From Pseudaeromonas aegiceratis (GTDB lineage: Bacteria; Pseudomonadota; Gammaproteobacteria; Enterobacterales; Aeromonadaceae): 64,000 nucleotides of DNA. Below are positions 45,795 to 53,644 of this stretch, piece by piece. Every line of letters starts with the position of its first letter. Position 1 is the stretch's first letter. The stretch lies in contig NZ_CP158016.1 of NCBI RefSeq assembly GCF_046254905.1, positions 3,100,001 through 3,164,000 on the forward strand, given 5' to 3'. The position numbers and the translations under genes were made by a program. Below the pieces are notes generated by a model. That model saw only the letters and a program-made list of their open reading frames with translations, had not been told where the DNA came from and did no database searches.

Positions 45795-47279
45795 ATGCTG
45801 AACCTCTCCGTCATGATCAACGGCCAGTGGCACCACGGCCTGGGTCGCAGCTTCACCAAACGCTCACCGGTCACCGATGCCGTCCTGTGGAAGGCCAACG
45901 AGGCCAGCGCCAGCGACGTCGGGCTGGCGGTAGCCGCCGCCCGCCAGGCCTTTCCCGCCTGGGCGCGCCGCCCCCTGGCCGAGCGAGTCGCCATTCTCCA
46001 GCGCTTCGCCGCCCTGCTCACCGAACGCAAGGCCATGCTTGCCGACATCATAGCCCAGGAGACCGGCAAGCCTGCCTGGGAGGCCCTCACCGAGGTGCAG
46101 AGCATGATCGGCAAGGTAGCCATCTCATTGCAGGCCCAGGCCGAGCGGGCCGGTGAGCGCCACAGCCCGATGGCCGACGGCGAGGCGGTGCTGCGCCATC
46201 GCCCCCACGGCGTCATGGCGGTGTTCGGCCCCTACAACTTCCCCGGCCACCTGCCCAACGGCCACATAGTGCCGGCCCTGCTGGCGGGGAACACCATCGT
46301 CTTCAAGCCCAGCGAGCTGACCCCCTGGACCGCCGAGGCCACCGTCAAGCTGTGGCTGGAGGCCGGGCTGCCCGCCGGGGTGCTGAACCTGGTGCAGGGC
46401 GGCCGCACCCCGGGGGCCGCCCTGGCCGCCGACACCGGCATCGACGGCCTGCTGTTTACCGGCAGCGCCGGCACCGGCTACCAGCTGCACCGCCAGCTGG
46501 CCGGGCAGCCGGAGAAGATCCTGGCCCTGGAGATGGGGGGCAACAACGCCCTCATCGTCGAGGAGACCGAGGATCTGGATGCCGCCGTCTACCTGACGGT
46601 GCAGTCGGCCTTCATCTCCGCCGGCCAGCGCTGCACCTGCGCCCGCCGCCTGCTGGTGCCACACGGTGCCTGGGGCGATGCCTTCCTCGACCGCCTGGTG
46701 GCGGTCACCCGCACCCTCAAGGTGGGGGATAGCGCAGCCGAGCCCGCCTTCATGGGGCCGGTGATCTCCAAGGACGCCCTGCGCCGCCTGCTGGAGGCCC
46801 AGCAGAGCCTGCTGCTGCGCGGTGCCAAGCCCCTGCTGACCATGGCACGCATCGGTGAACAGGGCGCCCTGCTGAGCCCGGGCATCCTGGATCTCACCGC
46901 CCTGCTGCATCGGCCAGACGAGGAACACTTCGGCCCCCTGCTGGGACTCATCCGCTACGGCGACTTTGACGAGGCACTGGATCTCGCCAACGACACCCGC
47001 TTCGGCCTGGCCCTGGGCCTCATCTCCCCGAACAAGGACCACTACGAGCGGCTGCTGCTGGAGGCCCGCGCCGGTATCGTCAACTGGAACAAGCCCCTGA
47101 CCGGCGCCGCCAGCTCGGCCCCCTTCGGCGGCATCGGTGCCTCCGGCAACCACAGGGCCAGCGCCTACTACGCCGCCGACTACTGCGCCTGGCCAATGGC
47201 CTCCATGGAGGCCGAACGTGCCAGCCTGCCGGCCAGCCTGCCCCACGGGCTCACCTTCCCCACCCCGCAAGGAGCATAA
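45795..47279 (+). CDS. aruD: succinylglutamate semialdehyde dehydrogenase
   Basis: A 494-residue aldehyde dehydrogenase. It has the NAD-binding block FKPSELTPWTAEATVKLWLE, the catalytic glutamate in LALEMGGNNALIVEE, the catalytic cysteine in SAFISAGQRCTCARRLLVP, and an FGLALGLI-type C-terminal region. It oxidises N2-succinylglutamate semialdehyde to succinylglutamate with NAD+, step 4 of AST. Usual length. AGGAATTTTGCC precedes its ATG. E. coli name astD. Confidence 0.95.
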   Translation: MLNLSVMINGQWHHGLGRSFTKRSPVTDAVLWKANEASASDVGLAVAAARQAFPAWARRPLAERVAILQRFAALLTERKAMLADIIAQETGKPAWEALTEVQSMIGKVAISLQAQAERAGERHSPMADGEAVLRHRPHGVMAVFGPYNFPGHLPNGHIVPALLAGNTIVFKPSELTPWTAEATVKLWLEAGLPAGVLNLVQGGRTPGAALAADTGIDGLLFTGSAGTGYQLHRQLAGQPEKILALEMGGNNALIVEETEDLDAAVYLTVQSAFISAGQRCTCARRLLVPHGAWGDAFLDRLVAVTRTLKVGDSAAEPAFMGPVISKDALRRLLEAQQSLLLRGAKPLLTMARIGEQGALLSPGILDLTALLHRPDEEHFGPLLGLIRYGDFDEALDLANDTRFGLALGLISPNKDHYERLLLEARAGIVNWNKPLTGAASSAPFGGIGASGNHRASAYYAADYCAWPMASMEAERASLPASLPHGLTFPTPQGA

Positions 47280-47280
47280 G

Positions 47281-48627
47281 ATGTCTGCCCTGGAAGTGAA
47301 TTTTGACGGCCTCGTCGGCCTGACCCACCACTATGCCGGCCTGTCGTTCGGCAACGTGGCCTCCACCAGCAACAAGGCGGCGGTGGCCAACCCCAAGCTG
47401 GCGGCCCTGCAGGGGCTGGCCAAGATGAAGCGCCTCGCCGATCTGGGCTTCGCCCAGGCGGTGCTGCCGCCCCATGAGCGGCCCCAGGTCGATCTGCTGC
47501 GCCGGCTGGGCTTTGCCGGCAGCGATGCCCAGGTGCTGGCCCAGGCCGCCCGCCAGGCGCCGGCCCTGCTGAGCGCGGTGGGCTCCGCCTCCGCCATGTG
47601 GACCGCCAACGCCGCCACCGTCTCGCCCTCCGCCGACACCCGTGACGGCCGGGTGCACCTGACGGTGGCCAACCTCAACAACAAGTTCCACCGGGCCAGC
47701 GAGGCCACCACCACAGAGGCCATCCTCAAGGCCATCTTCGCCGACGAACGTCACTTCGCCGTGCACAGCGCCCTGCCCCAGGTGGCCCAGTTCGGCGACG
47801 AGGGCGCCGCCAACCACAACCGCTTGAGCCGGCAGCACGGTGAGGCCGGCGTCGAGCTGTTTGTCTACGGTCGCCAGGCCGACGGTCAGGGGGTGGCGCC
47901 AACCCGCTACCCGGCCCGCCAGACCCGGGAGGCCAGCGAGGCCATCATCCGTCTGCACGGCCTGAGTGAAGATAACTGCGTGCTGGCCCAGCAGCATCCC
48001 GAGGTGATCGATCTGGGGGTGTTCCACAACGACGTCATCGCCGTGAGCAACGGCCCCGTGCTGTTCCACCACCAGCGGGCCTTCTGGCAATCCGAGCAGA
48101 CCCTGGCCGAGCTGGGCCGCAAGCTGGCGGCCCAGGGCACCGAATTCGTGCCCATCATGGTGCCAGATAGGGCCGTCTCCGTGAGCGATGCGGTACAGAC
48201 CTACCTGTTCAACAGCCAGCTGCTCACCCGCCCCGACGGCAAGATGCTGCTGGTGGTGCCCCAGGAGTGCCGCGAGCACGCCGGGGTCTGGCGCTACCTG
48301 TCGGAGCTGGTGCAAAGCGGCGGCCCCATCGACGCCCTGGAGGTGTTCGATCTGCGGGAAAGCATGCGCAACGGCGGTGGTCCCGCCTGTCTGCGGCTGC
48401 GAGTGGTGCTGAACGAAGCCGAGCGGGCCGCCATGGCCCCCGGGGTGCTGATGAACGACGCCCTGTACGGCAGGCTCACCACCTGGGTGGAGCACCACTA
48501 CCGGGATCGCCTGAGTGCCGAGGATCTGGCCGATCCCCAGCTGCTGGAGGAGAACCGCCGGGCGCTGGATGAACTCACCGGTATCCTGGGCCTGGGGTCC
48601 ATCTACCCCTTTCAACAGGGGGCCTGA
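47281..48627 (+). CDS. aruB: succinylarginine dihydrolase
   Basis: A 448-residue AstB-family member of the guanidine-modifying (amidinotransferase-fold) enzymes. It begins LEVNFDGLVGLTHHYAGLSF with GNVASTSNKAAVANPKLAAL, has MWTANAATVSPSADT, and SMRNGGGPACLRLRVVL holding the catalytic Cys near residue 371. It hydrolyses N2-succinylarginine to succinylornithine, CO2 and ammonia, step 2 of AST. It starts 1 nt after the aruD stop and overlaps aruE by 3 nt. Confidence 0.96.
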   Translation: MSALEVNFDGLVGLTHHYAGLSFGNVASTSNKAAVANPKLAALQGLAKMKRLADLGFAQAVLPPHERPQVDLLRRLGFAGSDAQVLAQAARQAPALLSAVGSASAMWTANAATVSPSADTRDGRVHLTVANLNNKFHRASEATTTEAILKAIFADERHFAVHSALPQVAQFGDEGAANHNRLSRQHGEAGVELFVYGRQADGQGVAPTRYPARQTREASEAIIRLHGLSEDNCVLAQQHPEVIDLGVFHNDVIAVSNGPVLFHHQRAFWQSEQTLAELGRKLAAQGTEFVPIMVPDRAVSVSDAVQTYLFNSQLLTRPDGKMLLVVPQECREHAGVWRYLSELVQSGGPIDALEVFDLRESMRNGGGPACLRLRVVLNEAERAAMAPGVLMNDALYGRLTTWVEHHYRDRLSAEDLADPQLLEENRRALDELTGILGLGSIYPFQQGA

Positions 48628-49628
48628 TGGACTGGCTCGCCCTGACGTTGGCCGGCCAATCGCCGGCCTCGACCCAAGGCCGCACGGCGCAGCTGAGCTG
48701 GCACTGGCGCGGACCCGGCCTGCTGGAGCTGATCCCGCATGCGGCCTGCTACGAGGCCTGGGTGATCTCCGCCGGTATTCACGGTGACGAGACGGCCCCC
48801 ATCGAGCTGCTGGCGGAACTCACCGCAGACTGGCTGGCGGGGCGGCGCCCATTGGCCTGCCGCCTGCTGCTGATCCTGGGCAACCCGGCGGCCATGGCTG
48901 CCGGGCGCCGTTATCTGGACCTGGATCTCAACCGGCTGTTCGACGGGCCGCGGGCCTCGGATCCGTCGGGGGCCGAGCCACTGCGGGCCCGGCAGCTGGA
49001 GGCGGCGGTGGCCGACTTCTGGCAGGCGACAGAGATGCCAATCCGCCGCCACTACGATCTGCACACCGCCATCCGCGCCTCGGCGCATCTGCGCTTCGCC
49101 CTGCTGCCGGCCCAAGAGAGCGGCTACGATGCGGCCATGCTGCGCTGGCTGCCCAGCGCCGGCATCGAGGCCCTGGTGCGCCACAGCGCGCCGGGCCGCA
49201 CCTTCAGCCACTTCACCAGCGCACGCTTCGGCGCCGCCAGCTGCACCCTGGAGCTGGGCAAGGCCCGCCCCTTCGGTCAGAACGATTTGAGCCAGTTCGC
49301 CCAGGTGAAAGCCGCCCTGGCGGCGGGGGTGGCGGCGGACACCGACGCCCTGGCCGATCTGCCCCAGACCGCCCCCAAGGGCTATCGGGTGAGCCAGGAG
49401 CTGCGCAAGCACAGCGAGGCCTTCGTGCTGCATCTGCCGGCGGCGGCGGCCAACTTCACCGCCTACCCCCAGGGCACCCTGCTGGCGGAGGACGGCCCGC
49501 ACCAGTACCGGGTGCAGGCCGAGCGGGAGTATCTGCTGTTCCCCAACGCCAGGGTGGCCCCCGGGCTGCGGGCCGGGCTGATGCTGACCGAGATCCCCCT
49601 CAGCCAGCTGGCCGACAAGGCCGGATAA
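48627..49628 (+). CDS. aruE: succinylglutamate desuccinylase
   Basis: A 333-residue zinc carboxypeptidase-like AstE. Zinc-binding elements are SAGIHGDETAPIELLAEL (H and E of HxxE) and HYDLHTAIRASAHLRFALLP (the third ligand His). It releases glutamate and succinate from N2-succinylglutamate, the final step of AST. It overlaps the aruB stop (TGATG) and ends at a strong hairpin. Together with the four preceding enzymes it completes the pathway from arginine to glutamate. Confidence 0.95.
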   Translation: MDWLALTLAGQSPASTQGRTAQLSWHWRGPGLLELIPHAACYEAWVISAGIHGDETAPIELLAELTADWLAGRRPLACRLLLILGNPAAMAAGRRYLDLDLNRLFDGPRASDPSGAEPLRARQLEAAVADFWQATEMPIRRHYDLHTAIRASAHLRFALLPAQESGYDAAMLRWLPSAGIEALVRHSAPGRTFSHFTSARFGAASCTLELGKARPFGQNDLSQFAQVKAALAAGVAADTDALADLPQTAPKGYRVSQELRKHSEAFVLHLPAAAANFTAYPQGTLLAEDGPHQYRVQAEREYLLFPNARVAPGLRAGLMLTEIPLSQLADKAG

Positions 49629-49655
49629 CACTCAGCCAAGCGCGGCAGAAACAGA

Positions 49656-49679
49656 CAGGCCAGGGCATGCCCTGGCCTG
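49656..49679. terminator. bidirectional terminator between aruE and ctlX
   Basis: CAGGCCAGGG-CATG-CCCTGGCCTG: a 10-bp perfect stem with a tetraloop, followed by TGTTT on the plus strand. It sits between two convergent genes. Confidence 0.85.
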
Positions 49680-49698
49680 TGTTTATCTCGACGGCAGC

Positions 49699-50640
49699 TT
49701 AGGCGGCCTGTTCGGCCCGCACCGGCTCCCGTTGCGGCAGGTGGATCTCGGCGATCATGCAGCGGGCGCCGCCGCCACCCAAGGTTTCGATGGTGTCCAG
49801 ATCCGCCAGCAGGGGGCGGCCATGGCGCTCCAGCTCCCGCTGCTGCTGCTGGCTCAGGGCCTCCCAGGCACGGCGGGACATGGCCAGCAGGGCCTCGCCC
49901 CGATCGCTGCGCAGCTCCAGCAGGTTGCCGGCGAAGGCCTGCAGCTGATCCAGGGTGATGGGCAGCAGCATCTTGTTGGTGCTGGCCAGCAGGCGGCACA
50001 GCTCGGCGCGCTCGGCGGCATCCGGGATGGCCTCCAGGCAGACCACCGCCAGGTGGCGGCCTACGCTCATCAGCACGTTGGTGTGGTAGATGGGCTGGCC
50101 CTTGGCATCCTGGGCGCTGAACCAGAAGGGGCGGTAGCCCAGGTGGCGGCTCACCTCCTCCATCACCTCGGGATGGGAGCGGGAGGAGCGGCACAGGTAG
50201 GCGATGCGGTGCTGGCGATCCAGCACCATGGAGCCGGTGCCTTCCAGGAAGCGGCCCTGCAGCTCGAAGTCGCTCAGATCGTGCACCTGCTCGAGGCAGA
50301 ACTCCTCGGCCAGCTTGTCCAAGATGTGGCGGTTGCGCTCCAGACGGCGGTTGGGGGCCTCCATGGGGTAGAGGATGGCGGAGCCGTCAGCATGGAAACT
50401 CACCCAGTTATTGGGAAACAGGGAGTCCGGGGTGGTCAGCTCGCCGCTGTCCTGTTCGACCCAGACGGATACACCGGCCTCCCGCAGCAGGGCCACATAG
50501 GCGTCAAACTCCGCCTGAGCCCGGCTGGCAGCCAGCTCGTCGGCGGCGGCCGGGTGCTGGAAGGCGTTGCTGGCGAGGGTCTGGGGATTGGCGCAGAAGC
50601 GGGCAGGACGGATCATCAGGATCTGTTGGGTGGTTTGCAT
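49699..50640 (-). CDS. ctlX: CtlX-type citrulline/arginine deiminase-family hydrolase
   Basis: A 313-residue amidinotransferase-fold protein of the CtlX family: MIRPARFCANPQTLASNAFQ, DSLFPNNWVSFHADGSAILY-PMEAPNRRLERN, LEGTGSMVLDRQHRIAYLC, and a late GGGGARCMIAE with the catalytic Cys. CtlX proteins hydrolyse citrulline or related ureido/guanidino compounds. GGAGG precedes the ATG at 50640; the longer frame is not conserved. Convergent to aruE and divergent from an Lrp/AsnC regulator, it extends the arginine catabolic region. Confidence 0.86.
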   Translation of the reverse strand: MQTTQQILMIRPARFCANPQTLASNAFQHPAAADELAASRAQAEFDAYVALLREAGVSVWVEQDSGELTTPDSLFPNNWVSFHADGSAILYPMEAPNRRLERNRHILDKLAEEFCLEQVHDLSDFELQGRFLEGTGSMVLDRQHRIAYLCRSSRSHPEVMEEVSRHLGYRPFWFSAQDAKGQPIYHTNVLMSVGRHLAVVCLEAIPDAAERAELCRLLASTNKMLLPITLDQLQAFAGNLLELRSDRGEALLAMSRRAWEALSQQQQRELERHGRPLLADLDTIETLGGGGARCMIAEIHLPQREPVRAEQAA

Positions 50641-50683
50641 GGAGCCTCCTTGTGACAAGCAACTGTCCACAGTGTGCGCCCAA

Positions 50684-50699
50684 TCACACAACGGTGTGA
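50684..50699. promoter_or_regulatory. inverted repeat in the ctlX-lrp divergent promoter region
   Basis: TCACAC-AACG-GTGTGA, a perfect 6-bp inverted repeat in the 143-bp divergent gap. This is a plausible Lrp/AsnC-type operator controlling ctlX. Position and symmetry are the only support. Confidence 0.45.
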
Positions 50700-50783
50700 G
50701 TCGATTCGCGTTTTGACCACAACCGTTTCCGGCAAAATCAAACACTCATACAGCAGGATCCGCTGTTATGCCCGGAGGCAGAG

Positions 50784-51245
50784 ATGGAGAGACGACACCA
50801 CCACCTGGATCGCATCGATGAGCAGATCCTGGCGATCCTCAAGCAGGAGGGCCGCATCAGCTACCAGAAGCTGGCGGAACGGGTCCACCTCACCCCGCGC
50901 CCCTGCCAGGAGCGGGTGCGCAAGCTGGAACAGGCGGGTTACATCCTGGGCTACACCGCCCGGCTGGACGAGGCGCGCCTGGGAGGCGGCAACCTGATAC
51001 TGCTGCTGCAGGTCTCCCTGGCGAGCCAAAGCGGTCGGGAGGCCCAACGGGCCTTCGAAGAAGAGGTGAGCCAGCGACCGGACGTGCTCTCCTGCTGGCT
51101 GGTGAGCGGTCCCTTCGACTATGTGCTGCGGTTGCGCTGCACCGACATGGCGGCCTACCGGGCCATCAGCGACACCTGGCTGGCCAACCGCAGCCTGCGC
51201 ATCGACAAGATCGTCTGCACCCCGGAGATGCAGCCCATCAAATAA
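50784..51245 (+). CDS. Lrp/AsnC-family transcriptional regulator
   Basis: 153 residues. The N-terminal HTH is LDRIDEQILAILKQEGRISY-QKLAERVHLTPRPCQERVRK-LEQAGYI. The C-terminal RAM domain (about 70-150) senses amino acids (LSCWLVSGPFDYVLRLRCTD). Divergent from ctlX, it probably controls that gene in response to an amino acid such as citrulline or arginine. This is inferred from the arrangement, which is common for ctlX. Confidence 0.88.
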   Translation: MERRHHHLDRIDEQILAILKQEGRISYQKLAERVHLTPRPCQERVRKLEQAGYILGYTARLDEARLGGGNLILLLQVSLASQSGREAQRAFEEEVSQRPDVLSCWLVSGPFDYVLRLRCTDMAAYRAISDTWLANRSLRIDKIVCTPEMQPIK

Positions 51246-51270
51246 GCCGCCGCCAGAACCAACCCGCAAC

Positions 51271-51300
51271 AAAAAGGCCAGCCTGGTTAGGGCTGGCCTT
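51271..51300. terminator. bidirectional terminator between the lrp-type gene and dapA
   Basis: AAGGCCAGCC-TGGTTAG-GGCTGGCCTT: a 10-bp stem with an A5 tract on the left, giving a U-tract for the minus-strand dapA transcript. Confidence 0.88.
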
Positions 51301-51319
51301 GGTCGTCTCAGGGACGCGC

Positions 51320-52192
51320 TTAGATCAGCGCCAGATCCGTCATCACCTGGCGGATGCGCGCCTTGGTGGCATCGGACAGGGGCATCACCGGCAGGCGGCA
51401 GTCGGCGCTGCACAGCCCCAGCAGGGAGGCGGCGTACTTGGCGCCGGCCGGGCTCGGCTCGGCAAACATGGCCTGGTGCAATGGGATCAGCTTGTCCTGC
51501 AGGGCGCGGGCCTCGGCCCACTTGCCTTCGCGAGTCAGGTTTTGCACCTCGGCCACCAGCTTGGGCGCCACGTTGGCGGTGACCGAGATGCAGCCGCTGC
51601 CGCCGCTGACGTTGTAAGCCACGGCGGTGGCGTCATCGCCGGAGAGCCAGGTGAAGGGCTTCTTGATCAGCTGACGCTCATACCAGGGCCGGCACATGTC
51701 GCCGGTGGCATCCTTGACGCCTATGATGCGCGGCAACTCCGCCAGGCGCGCCATGGTCTGGGGCTGGATGTCCACGATGGCCCGGGGCGGTATGTTGTAC
51801 AGGATGATGGGGATCTGGGTCTCGTCGTGCACCAGCTTGAAGTGGGCATACAGGCCGTCCTGGTTGGGACGGTTGTAGTAGCCCGCCACGTGCAAGGTGG
51901 CATCGGCGCCGGCCTGTTGGGCCACCCGGCTGTACTCGATGGCTTCCAGGGGATTGTTGGAGCCGGCACCGGCGATGACGGGAATGCGGCCGGCCACCTG
52001 CTCCACCACTATCTCGATGACCCGGCAATGCTCGTCGTGGGTCAGGGTCGGGCTCTCTCCCGTGGTACCGACCGGTACTATGCCGTGGGTCCCCTGCGCG
52101 ACCTGCCAGTCCACCATCCGCCGCAAGGCCTCTTCATCCAGTCGGCCATCAGCAAACGGGGTGATCAATGCAACAATGGAACCTTGAATCAT
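51320..52192 (-). CDS. dapA: 4-hydroxy-tetrahydrodipicolinate synthase
   Basis: A 290-residue class I aldolase, the first committed step of lysine/DAP synthesis (pyruvate plus aspartate semialdehyde). The Schiff-base lysine is K160 in IIGVKDATGD, the catalytic Tyr is Y132 in ILYNIPPRA, and VGTTGESPTL contains T43/T44. AAGGAG precedes the ATG. No bamC or other usual partner follows; it ends alone at a terminator. The 250-nt leader holds two terminator-like hairpins, so attenuation is likely. Confidence 0.95.
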   Translation of the reverse strand: MIQGSIVALITPFADGRLDEEALRRMVDWQVAQGTHGIVPVGTTGESPTLTHDEHCRVIEIVVEQVAGRIPVIAGAGSNNPLEAIEYSRVAQQAGADATLHVAGYYNRPNQDGLYAHFKLVHDETQIPIILYNIPPRAIVDIQPQTMARLAELPRIIGVKDATGDMCRPWYERQLIKKPFTWLSGDDATAVAYNVSGGSGCISVTANVAPKLVAEVQNLTREGKWAEARALQDKLIPLHQAMFAEPSPAGAKYAASLLGLCSADCRLPVMPLSDATKARIRQVMTDLALI

Positions 52193-52229
52193 ACAAACTC
52201 CTTCTCGACTTCACGGGATCCTGAACAAA

Positions 52230-52262
52230 AAACCCCGGCCACGTTGTGCGTAACCGGGGTTT
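52230..52262 (-). terminator. intrinsic terminator inside the dapA leader (proximal attenuator candidate)
   Basis: On the minus strand AAACCCCGG, a 15-nt loop, then CCGGGGTTTTTTG. It has a 9-bp stem with a six-U tract and lies 38 nt before the dapA ATG with no other gene upstream to terminate, so it must act on the dapA leader itself. Confidence 0.75.
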
Positions 52263-52270
52263 GATAATGG

Positions 52271-52345
52271 CGTTTCACACCGACTGCTGGTCACGCAGGA
52301 ACGAAAAAAACCTCACATTTGCGAGGTGCTTTGGTTTTTCGTTTC
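52271..52345 (-). CDS. putative leader peptide upstream of dapA (24 codons, Lys-rich)
   Basis: The minus-strand ORF starts ATG TCT TCG and reads MSSLMGLKRKTKAPRKCEVF plus FVPA, with four AAA Lys codons in its first 16. The hairpin-U7 element falls within its later codons. The order Lys codons then terminator recalls amino-acid attenuators, fitting a lysine biosynthetic gene. There is no good Shine-Dalgarno sequence before the ATG, so translation is uncertain and this may be chance. Confidence 0.3.
52304..52324 (-). terminator. second terminator-like hairpin in the dapA leader (distal)
   Basis: On the minus strand ACCTC-GCAAATGT-GAGGT is followed by seven T's. The stem is short (5 bp, extendable by G-U pairing). 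It overlaps the mini-ORF starting at 52345. In series with the hairpin at 52230 it suggests a two-stage control. Confidence 0.55.
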
Positions 52346-52422
52346 AGACCCATCAGCGAAGACATGATTCAGCAATACATAAGTGTGCAATTAGCCAGCA
52401 TAGTTCGGTATTCGCTGACAAA

Positions 52423-52450
52423 TGTCAAGCCCGCCACCTTGGGGTATAAT
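52423..52450 (+). promoter_or_regulatory. promoter of rsmC
   Basis: A perfect TATAAT -10 (52445-52450) with a weak TGTCAA -35 (52423-52428) at 16-bp spacing, 30 bp before the rsmC ATG. A minus-strand TTGACA (52422-52427) overlaps it and may be the -35 of the dapA promoter, so the two divergent promoters share the same DNA. Confidence 0.6.
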
Positions 52451-52479
52451 CACCGGCCTTGTCACCCAAGAGACAGCCG

Positions 52480-53517
52480 ATGAGCCAGCCCCACGCCCCC
52501 GCCAGTCAGCTGCTGGAACGCAGCCGCCCCCTGTTTGCCCATCCCCGCCTGCTGATCGCCGGCCAGGTGGACGACGACTACCCCCGCACCCTGCTGCAGC
52601 AGTCTGCCGACAGTACCTGGTTTCTCACCGACTACAGCCGCTTTCGTCCGCAAGCCACCGGGTCTGACGGGCTGGATATCCGCTTCGGTCACCAGCTGGA
52701 AGCCGGGGAAACGCCCTGGGAGGGCCTGCTGCTCTATCTGCCCAAGGCCAAGGCCGAGGCCCAGTTCCTGCTGGCCCAGCTCACCCCCCTGCTGACCCCC
52801 GGCGCCCCCATCTGGCTGGTGGGGGACAACCGCGGCGGCATCAAGGGTGCCGAGAAGCTGCTGGCGCCCTACTGCAGCAAGGTACGCAAGCAGGACAGCG
52901 CCCGCCGCTGCTCCCTCTACCAGGGGCTGCTGGACCAAGCGGTGGCGCCGTTTGCGCTGGACGCCTGGTTTGGTGAATACACCCTGCCCCTGGGGGAGCA
53001 GACCCTGCGCATCCAGGCCTTGCCCGGGGTGTTCAGCGCCGCCGAGCTGGATGAGGGCAGCCGCCTGCTGCTGGATCACCTGCCGCCCTTGCGCGGCCGG
53101 GTGCTGGATCTGGGCTGTGGTGCCGGGGTGATCGGCGCCGTACTCAAGCAGCGCCATCCCGACATCGCACTGGAGCTGGCGGACATCAACGCCCTGGCCC
53201 TGGCCTCGGCCAGCCGCACCCTGGCGATCAACGGGCTGGAGGGCAATGTCTACCCCTCCGACGGCTACTCCGACGTGGCACCCGGTTTGCAGCACATCAT
53301 CACCAATCCGCCGTTTCATGCCGGCCTCAACACCCACTACCAGGCCACGGAACAGATGATGCTGCAGGCCCCGCGCCAACTGGCCAAGGGCGGCGATCTG
53401 CTGCTGGTGGCCAACGCCTTCCTGCGTTATCCGCCCTTTCTGGATCAGGCCTTCGGCCCCCATGGCTGGCAGATCCTGGCCCAGAGCAGCAAATTCAAAC
53501 TCTACCTAGCCAGATAG
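52480..53517 (+). CDS. rsmC: 16S rRNA (guanine-1207-N2)-methyltransferase RsmC
   Basis: 345 residues in two MTase-like domains. The N-terminal degenerate one spans about 1-170, ending near IWLVGDNRGGIKGAEKLLAP. The C-terminal catalytic one has GRVLDLGCGAGVIGAVLKQ as the SAM motif I and the N2-G signature HIITNPPFHAG (NPPF). It methylates G1207 of 16S rRNA. The start MSQPHAPASQLLER follows the promoter closely. Confidence 0.93.
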   Translation: MSQPHAPASQLLERSRPLFAHPRLLIAGQVDDDYPRTLLQQSADSTWFLTDYSRFRPQATGSDGLDIRFGHQLEAGETPWEGLLLYLPKAKAEAQFLLAQLTPLLTPGAPIWLVGDNRGGIKGAEKLLAPYCSKVRKQDSARRCSLYQGLLDQAVAPFALDAWFGEYTLPLGEQTLRIQALPGVFSAAELDEGSRLLLDHLPPLRGRVLDLGCGAGVIGAVLKQRHPDIALELADINALALASASRTLAINGLEGNVYPSDGYSDVAPGLQHIITNPPFHAGLNTHYQATEQMMLQAPRQLAKGGDLLLVANAFLRYPPFLDQAFGPHGWQILAQSSKFKLYLAR

Positions 53518-53644
53518 GTCCCATCTTTTCCGCCAGACACCACAGGATCTGTTAGATTCAAGGACAGATCCTACGCGTGCCTGTTGTCGCGCGTGATTTT
53601 TCAGTTAGACTGAAATCGCTTTCACAGACAGGGAGAGAGCCAGT
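53518..53644. promoter_or_regulatory. inverted repeats upstream of glgC
   Basis: AGGATCTGT-N11-ACAGATCCT (53544-53572), a 9-bp perfect inverted repeat, and TTTCAG-TTAGA-CTGAAA (53599-53615), a 6-bp repeat 30 bp before the glgC ATG. Neither has a U-tract, so both are better operator candidates than terminators. The regulator is unknown. Confidence 0.45.

Noticed and set aside
52321..52360. Hammerhead-ribozyme-like core (CTGATG...GAAAC) in the dapA leader
   Set aside because: The required CUGAUGA box ends in G instead of A and there is no room for a proper stem II; chance resemblance.
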